DNA of 10,233 nucleotides from Chitinophagaceae bacterium UBA1946 (GTDB lineage Bacteria; Bacteroidota; Bacteroidia; Chitinophagales; Chitinophagaceae): contig DDEU01000017.1 in NCBI GenBank assembly GCA_002336815.1, positions 33,197-43,429 of the forward strand. The letters run 5' to 3'. Positions within the stretch are counted from its first letter, which is position 1, and every line of letters begins with the position of its first letter. Made by a program: the position numbers and the translations under genes. This document shows, one piece after another, positions 6,748 to 10,233 of the stretch. The notes under the pieces are model-generated. The model was not told the DNA's origin and made no database searches. It saw only the letters and a program-made list of their open reading frames with translations.

Positions 6748-7548
6748 ATGACGATTTTAGACAGGATCATTGAGCATAAAAAAGGGGAAGTAATTGCCGC
6801 AAAGCAGTTGCAACCGGAAGCAGTGTTACAACAACTGCCCGGTTTTACCAGGCCCACTTTTTCTTTAAAACAATTCCTGCTGGATGAAACCAGGACGGGC
6901 ATCATTGCTGAATTCAAAAGACAATCACCTTCCAAAGGCATCATCAATGCAACTGCTGATGTAGTAGCTGTAACCGGTGCCTACACGAACCATGGCGCCA
7001 GTTGCTTATCTGTATTGACCGATCAGCATTTCTTTGGCGGCAGCAATGCCGATCTGCAACAGGCAAGGGTGAATCCAATACCGATCCTTCGGAAAGATTT
7101 TATCATTGACGAATACCAGCTACTGGAAGCGAAAGCCATCGGGGCAGATGTGATCTTACTGATTGCCGCCTGCCTTAGTCCCGAAAGAGTGAATGAGCTG
7201 GCCCTGTATGCAAAGTCATTGCAACTGGAAGTATTGCTGGAGATCCACCAGGAAGAAGAATTGCAGCATATTTGCGATGCCACGGAAATAGTGGGTGTGA
7301 ACAACCGGGATCTAAAAACATTTACCGTGGATATTAACCGCTCTATCGAACTGGGCAAAAAAATACCGGCTGATAAAATAAAAATTGCAGAGAGCGGCAT
7401 TCATGATGTGGAAACAATTTGTACCTTCAAAAATGCCGGCTTTAAAGGATTTCTCATCGGGGAAAACTTTATGAAACAACCAGATCCAACGATTGCTTTT
7501 GCTGAATTTGTTCAGAAACTAAAAAGATCTTTTTCGGGAGAAGATTAG
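6748..7548 (+). CDS. trpC: Indole-3-glycerol-phosphate synthase
   Basis: TrpC closes the pyrrole ring of 1-(o-carboxyphenylamino)-1-deoxyribulose 5-phosphate with loss of CO2 and water. This 266-residue TIM barrel is not fused to TrpF, unlike the enterobacterial enzyme. The active-site residues are in their expected strands: Glu55 and Lys57 (AEFKRQSPSKG), the general acid Lys116 (ILRKDF), Glu165 (VLLEIH), Asn186 (VNNRDL), and Glu215/Ser216 (AESG). GEN at 238-240 is the C-terminal phosphate loop. The start Met gives the typical LDRIIEHKKGEV N terminus. It lies between trpD and the first trpF, ten bases before the latter, so the two are probably translated from the same message. Confidence 0.97.
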   Translation: MTILDRIIEHKKGEVIAAKQLQPEAVLQQLPGFTRPTFSLKQFLLDETRTGIIAEFKRQSPSKGIINATADVVAVTGAYTNHGASCLSVLTDQHFFGGSNADLQQARVNPIPILRKDFIIDEYQLLEAKAIGADVILLIAACLSPERVNELALYAKSLQLEVLLEIHQEEELQHICDATEIVGVNNRDLKTFTVDINRSIELGKKIPADKIKIAESGIHDVETICTFKNAGFKGFLIGENFMKQPDPTIAFAEFVQKLKRSFSGED

Positions 7549-7558
7549 AAAAGAGCTT

Positions 7559-8188
7559 ATGAGAGTAAAAGTTTGCGGTATCACAGAATCAGAACAACTG
7601 AGTGCATTGCAGGAGGCGGGTGCTACATTTGGTGGCTTGATATTTTATCCAAGATCCCCCAGGTATGTATTGCGCCACATGACCACCAGCCAGATCAAAA
7701 AGGAAAACAACATCAACAAAGTAGGCGTATTTGTAAATGCTACGGTGGAGGAGGTGTTGCACATGGTAGATGAGTGCCGCCTGCACATGGTACAGTTACA
7801 TGGCGATGAAAGTCCCCGCTATTGTGAAAAGATCGCTGATTATATTTCGGTGGTAAAGGCTTTCCGGGTGAGCGAAACAGACAATGTGGGCTACCGCATC
7901 CAGGAGTACATGAATGTATGCGACATGTTCCTGTTCGACACCGAAGGAGCTGGCTATGGCGGAACAGGGAAAAAATTCAACTGGGAAAAACTGAAGCAGG
8001 TGGCGGTAGGCAAACCTTATTTTTTGAGTGGTGGAATAGAACCCGATGATACAGAAAAATTAAAAATATTTGCTGCCCAGCCAGAAGCAAAAGCTTTATT
8101 TGCCATTGACATCAACAGCAGGTTTGAGACAAGCCCCGGCATTAAAGACATGGACAAGGTGAAAACATTTATTCAAAAATTACAATAA
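7559..8188 (+). CDS. trpF: Phosphoribosylanthranilate isomerase (canonical copy)
   Basis: TrpF performs the Amadori rearrangement of phosphoribosylanthranilate. This 209-residue single-domain barrel has the full set of family signatures. The general base Cys6 is in KVCGIT, Arg35 in SPRY, GVFVN at 56-60, QLHGDE at 79-84 and the general acid Asp127 in FLFDTEG. The phosphate-side loop GGTGKKFNW is at 134-142, SGGI at 157-160, and AIDINSRFETSPGIKD at 182-197 (Asp184). It fits the family consensus at all the positions I checked, so I take it as the working pathway enzyme. It directly follows trpC and is followed, 55 bases later, by a second trpF-like gene. Confidence 0.95.
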   Translation: MRVKVCGITESEQLSALQEAGATFGGLIFYPRSPRYVLRHMTTSQIKKENNINKVGVFVNATVEEVLHMVDECRLHMVQLHGDESPRYCEKIADYISVVKAFRVSETDNVGYRIQEYMNVCDMFLFDTEGAGYGGTGKKFNWEKLKQVAVGKPYFLSGGIEPDDTEKLKIFAAQPEAKALFAIDINSRFETSPGIKDMDKVKTFIQKLQ

Positions 8189-8205
8189 AACAACGATCGG
8201 CCAGC

Positions 8206-8222
8206 TTCGAAAGGAGGTCGAA
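8206..8222 (+). promoter_or_regulatory. Small hairpin presenting AGGAGG in its loop before the second trpF
   Basis: TTCGA (8206-8210) and TCGAA (8218-8222) form a 5-bp stem around the loop AAGGAGG. The loop is a perfect Shine-Dalgarno core, but it lies 26 bases before the ATG at 8244, too far for normal use, and Bacteroidota rarely use such sites. It could be chance, a remnant, or a binding site for anti-SD-like RNA. Confidence 0.25.
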
Positions 8223-8243
8223 CTTAAAAAACAAACGACAGCA

Positions 8244-8858
8244 ATGAACATTAAAGTATGTGGCATCACCCAGTTAAAACAATTGCAGCAGTTAGACGGG
8301 TTGAGCATTGATTTTGCCGGACTGGTATTTGAAAAAGATTCACCCAGGTACCTGGATGGTAAAATTGAAAAAGAAGCATTAAAGTCTTCTGATTTTGATA
8401 TACAGAAAACAGGCGTGTTCAGCAATGCTGAAATGATCGATATGTTGGATGCCATTGATGATTACGGGCTGGATGTGATTCAGTTGAACGGCAGTGAAAA
8501 TCCGGAAGTATGTGCTGATCTCTCTGATGAAGTAGAAGTGATCAAAGCTTTTAGCATTGGTGAAGAAAAAGTTGACATTGACGAACTGGTAGCGCCATAC
8601 GATGAGGTGTGTGATTACTATTTGTTTGATATCAAAACAGGGCCGGGCAAAAAGTTCGACTGGAAAGTACTGTCGAAAGCGAAAATTGAAAAGCCGTTTT
8701 TTGTAAGCGGCGGCATTGGTGTGGATGATATCGATTCTATAAGGAAGATCAAACACCCAGATTTTTACGGCATCAACATCAACAGCAAATTTGAAAAAGA
8801 GCCCGGCGTAAAAGATATGGCGCTGATACTGCAATTGAAGCAGGGATTGAAATGGTAG
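8244..8858 (+). CDS. trpF: Divergent second phosphoribosylanthranilate isomerase homologue
   Basis: This 204-residue barrel is clearly TrpF-family and aligns with the preceding gene along its whole length, but the two are strongly diverged (well under half the residues identical by eye). Retained are Cys6 in KVCGIT, Arg35 in DSPRY, the Asp129 candidate acid in YLFDIK, GKKFDW (135-140), SGGI (155-158) and EPGVKD (186-191). Changed are QLHGDE to QLNGSE (Asn82 for His), the GAGYGGTG loop shortened to KTGPG (131-135), and the Asp of DINS replaced by Asn178 (GININSKFE). The protein is rich in Asp and Glu. It sits inside the trp operon, so it is expected to be co-expressed with the canonical copy. 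It may be a redundant isomerase, a heteromer partner, or a duplicate moving to another sugar-phosphate substrate. The fold is sure; the activity is not. Confidence 0.88.
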   Translation: MNIKVCGITQLKQLQQLDGLSIDFAGLVFEKDSPRYLDGKIEKEALKSSDFDIQKTGVFSNAEMIDMLDAIDDYGLDVIQLNGSENPEVCADLSDEVEVIKAFSIGEEKVDIDELVAPYDEVCDYYLFDIKTGPGKKFDWKVLSKAKIEKPFFVSGGIGVDDIDSIRKIKHPDFYGININSKFEKEPGVKDMALILQLKQGLKW

Positions 8859-8945
8859 GTTGAACAAGTTGAGCAGTTAAATGAAGATGTTATTTTCAAA
8901 TGTTGGTTTAGAGCGTTTAAAATAGTTTAGTTTTTTTTGAGACAA

Positions 8946-8973
8946 CCAATGAATTACTATTTGGCTTCATTGG
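8946..8973. repeat. Inverted repeat downstream of the second trpF
   Basis: CCAATGAA (8946-8953) and TTCATTGG (8966-8973) form a perfect 8-bp stem with a 12-base loop. A run of eight T precedes it rather than follows it, so it would suit a leftward terminator better than a rightward one, and no leftward gene ends here. Its role is unknown. Confidence 0.45.
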
Positions 8974-8983
8974 CACAGTTTAT

Positions 8984-9011
8984 CCCGTTCCGAAAGCTTT
9001 CGGAATTCGGG
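8984..9011. repeat. Perfect 18-bp palindrome with extended stem (REP-like)
   Basis: TTCCGAAAGCTTTCGGAA (8988-9005) is its own reverse complement. The stem continues with CCCG (8984-8987) pairing CGGG (9008-9011) across a two-base TT bulge. Such a strong extragenic palindrome between genes resembles the repetitive extragenic palindromes of many bacteria. No T-run follows, so it is not a standard terminator for the trp message. Copy number cannot be judged from one window. Confidence 0.7.
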
Positions 9012-9033
9012 GCACTCTTGTACAGCATCTCTT
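9012..9033 (+). repeat. Left copy of a 22-bp inverted repeat flanking the acetyltransferase gene
   Basis: The segment starts GCACTCTTGT and ends GCATCTCTT. Its reverse complement occurs at 9623-9644 with 20 of 22 bases identical. It directly abuts the palindrome ending at 9011. The two copies bracket a 633-bp unit containing only the GNAT gene. Confidence 0.75.
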
Positions 9034-9052
9034 TATTGAACACTACAGCCAT

Positions 9053-9088
9053 CAACAACAATTCAACAATGTAACAATTGAACAATGT
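9053..9088 (+). repeat. Low-complexity AACAATG repeats running into the GNAT start
   Basis: The stretch before and across the start codon repeats AAC and AACAATG phrases. AACAATGT occurs at 9065-9072 and again at 9081-9088, 16 bases apart; the ATG of the second copy is the gene's start. It recalls the ATGAACC phrases before trpG. It probably arose by slippage. An A-rich upstream region is compatible with SD-independent initiation. Confidence 0.5.
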
Positions 9089-9585
9089 TTGTACGACATG
9101 CTATAGAAAGCGACCTGCCGGCAATGCTGGAAATTTACAATGACATCATTGCAAATACCACTGCCGTATGGCACTATGAACCTCATACACTGGCCATGCG
9201 TAAGGAATGGTTCGATCAGCGCAGGGAGCAGGGTTTCCCGATTTTTGTGGCAGTGGAAAATGAAAAATTATTGGGGTTCAGTACCATCGGGCCCTTTCGC
9301 CCCTGGCCCGGCTACCGCCACACTGTTGAGAACTCGGTTTATGTTGCGGCAGACAGCCGTGGGAAAGGCGTGGCGAAATTATTACTGCCACCATTAATTG
9401 ATGCTGCCAGGCAACTAAAGCTGCATGCGATTGTTGCAGGCATTGAAGCGGAGAATACAGCAAGCATTGCACTGCATGAAAAATTTGGATTTACAGAAGT
9501 GGCGCATTTTAAGGAAGTAGGGTGGAAGTTTGGAAGATGGATGGATCTGAAATTCCTGGAGTTGATTGTGCCTGGTCAAACTTAA
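9085..9585 (+). CDS. GNAT N-acetyltransferase, phosphinothricin/methionine sulfoximine acetyltransferase-like
   Basis: This 166-residue cytosolic enzyme uses acetyl-CoA to acetylate a small amine, most likely the alpha-amino group of an amino acid or analogue. It matches the Pat/YncA (MnaT) branch of GNAT proteins along its full length: IYNDIIANTTAVW (17-29), FRPWPGYRHTVENSVYV (71-87), the acetyl-CoA pyrophosphate loop SRGKGVAKLL (91-100), AGIEAENTASIALHEKFGF (118-136) and VGWKFGRWMDLKFLEL (145-160). These enzymes are often annotated as phosphinothricin acetyltransferases, but natural substrates vary. It stands between the second trpF and trpB, co-directional, with 226 and 113 bases on its sides, much looser than the tight trp spacing. 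Inverted repeats flank it. It looks like an insertion into the operon; whether it has anything to do with tryptophan is open. Confidence 0.9.
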   Translation: MFVRHAIESDLPAMLEIYNDIIANTTAVWHYEPHTLAMRKEWFDQRREQGFPIFVAVENEKLLGFSTIGPFRPWPGYRHTVENSVYVAADSRGKGVAKLLLPPLIDAARQLKLHAIVAGIEAENTASIALHEKFGFTEVAHFKEVGWKFGRWMDLKFLELIVPGQT

Positions 9586-9622
9586 AATGTTCATTTATCA
9601 CATGCGTTGAAAAAGATGAGTG

Positions 9623-9644
9623 AAGAGATGCGGCACAAGAGTGC
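9623..9644 (-). repeat. Right copy of the 22-bp inverted repeat flanking the acetyltransferase gene
   Basis: Read on the minus strand this is GCACTCTTGT, two variable positions, then GCATCTCTT, matching 9012-9033 at 20 of 22 bases. This copy also folds alone: GCG-GCAC, loop AAGA, GTGC-(GA)-CGC over 9630-9649. It lies 37 bases past the GNAT stop and 54 before trpB. Confidence 0.75.
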
Positions 9645-9698
9645 GACGCCACTGAAGCTTAATTAATATCCTAAACCCTGGTTCAAAAAAAATAAAAA

Positions 9699-10233
9699 AT
9701 GCTAACACAGGAAAATAACTTTACAGTCGATGAACATGGCTACTACGGGCAGTTTGGAGGCGCCTACATTCCGGAAATGTTACACCCGAATGTAAAACAA
9801 CTGCAGGAAAGCTATTTGAAGATCATGTATGATGACGCTTTTCAAAAAGAGTTCCAGCAATTGCTGACTGATTACGTAGGCCGGCCAACGCCCTTGTTCT
9901 TTGCTGAAAGATTAAGCAAGCGATTCAATACAAATATCTATTTAAAAAGAGAAGACCTCTGCCATACCGGCGCCCATAAGATCAACAATACCATCGGGCA
10001 AATTTTGCTGGCCATACGGCTTGGCAAAAAAAGGATCATCGCCGAAACAGGCGCTGGTCAGCATGGCGTAGCAACGGCCACCGTATGTGCATTGAAAGGG
10101 CTGGAGTGCATTGTGTACATGGGAGAAAAAGACATTGAGCGACAGGCGCCGAATGTTGCCAGGATGAAGATGCTCGGTGCCACTGTGATACCGGCAACGA
10201 GTGGCAGCAAAACCTTGAAAGACGCTACCAACG
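9699..10233 (+). CDS. trpB: Tryptophan synthase beta subunit (5' part, cut by the window edge)
   Basis: TrpB condenses indole (channelled from TrpA) with serine, using PLP, to make tryptophan. The 178 complete codons seen here start MLTQENNFTVDEHGYYGQFGG; the GxFGGxYxPE segment is the standard N terminus. KREDLCHTGAHKINN (83-97) holds the PLP Schiff-base Lys94, and AETGAGQHG (115-123) holds the catalytic Glu116 (Glu109 in the Salmonella enzyme). GEKDIERQAPNVARMKMLGA follows. This is the common TrpB1 type that partners TrpA. The frame is intact up to the window end, with about 220 residues still to come. The ATG follows an A-rich stretch rather than a Shine-Dalgarno site. trpA is expected downstream, outside the window. 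Confidence 0.97.
   Translation, partial: MLTQENNFTVDEHGYYGQFGGAYIPEMLHPNVKQLQESYLKIMYDDAFQKEFQQLLTDYVGRPTPLFFAERLSKRFNTNIYLKREDLCHTGAHKINNTIGQILLAIRLGKKRIIAETGAGQHGVATATVCALKGLECIVYMGEKDIERQAPNVARMKMLGATVIPATSGSKTLKDATN

Noticed and set aside
9012..9644. Calling the GNAT region an insertion sequence.
   Set aside because: There is no transposase or remnant, and I saw no target duplication at the outer ends, so only the inverted repeats are annotated.

Overview
The window is a stretch of a Bacteroidota genome, most probably a Chitinophagaceae-like member. Several things suggest this: exported proteins whose signal peptides end in Ala-Gln; a promoter matching the Bacteroidota -7 consensus TAnnTTTG; start codons with no usable Shine-Dalgarno sequence; and protein sequences that read as this phylum. 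Placement below phylum level is inference.

Left part (1-3240): bases 1-217 hold no gene I can defend, apart from a promoter for a small transaldolase gene (218-871, +). That gene converges on a three-gene leftward cluster, with a long bidirectional terminator hairpin between them. Read in its own direction, the cluster is an exported protein with a degenerate DUF922-like putative metalloprotease domain (2049-3212), an NAD(P)-binding atypical SDR (1408-2037) and a small exported protein of unknown function (933-1337).

Middle and right (3240 to end): this is a nearly complete tryptophan operon on the + strand, in the order leader peptide-trpE-trpG-trpD-trpC-trpF-trpF(second copy)-GNAT acetyltransferase-trpB (cut by the window edge; trpA would be expected next). 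The 370-base gap before trpE carries a textbook ribosome-mediated attenuator. It has a 16-residue leader peptide with tandem Trp codons, a pause hairpin whose 5' arm contains those codons, an antiterminator option, and a perfect 8-bp GC-rich terminator followed by eight T just before trpE. TrpE/TrpG make anthranilate from chorismate and glutamine, TrpD adds phosphoribose, TrpF isomerises, TrpC closes the indole ring, and TrpB (with TrpA) makes tryptophan.

The unusual points are the attenuator itself; two tandem, strongly diverged trpF genes, the second having changes at positions normally conserved in the family; and an acetyltransferase gene between trpF and trpB. That gene is flanked by a 22-bp imperfect inverted repeat, and an 18-bp perfect palindrome sits beside the left copy. 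I do not see a mobile element with a transposase, CRISPR array, tRNA or rRNA.
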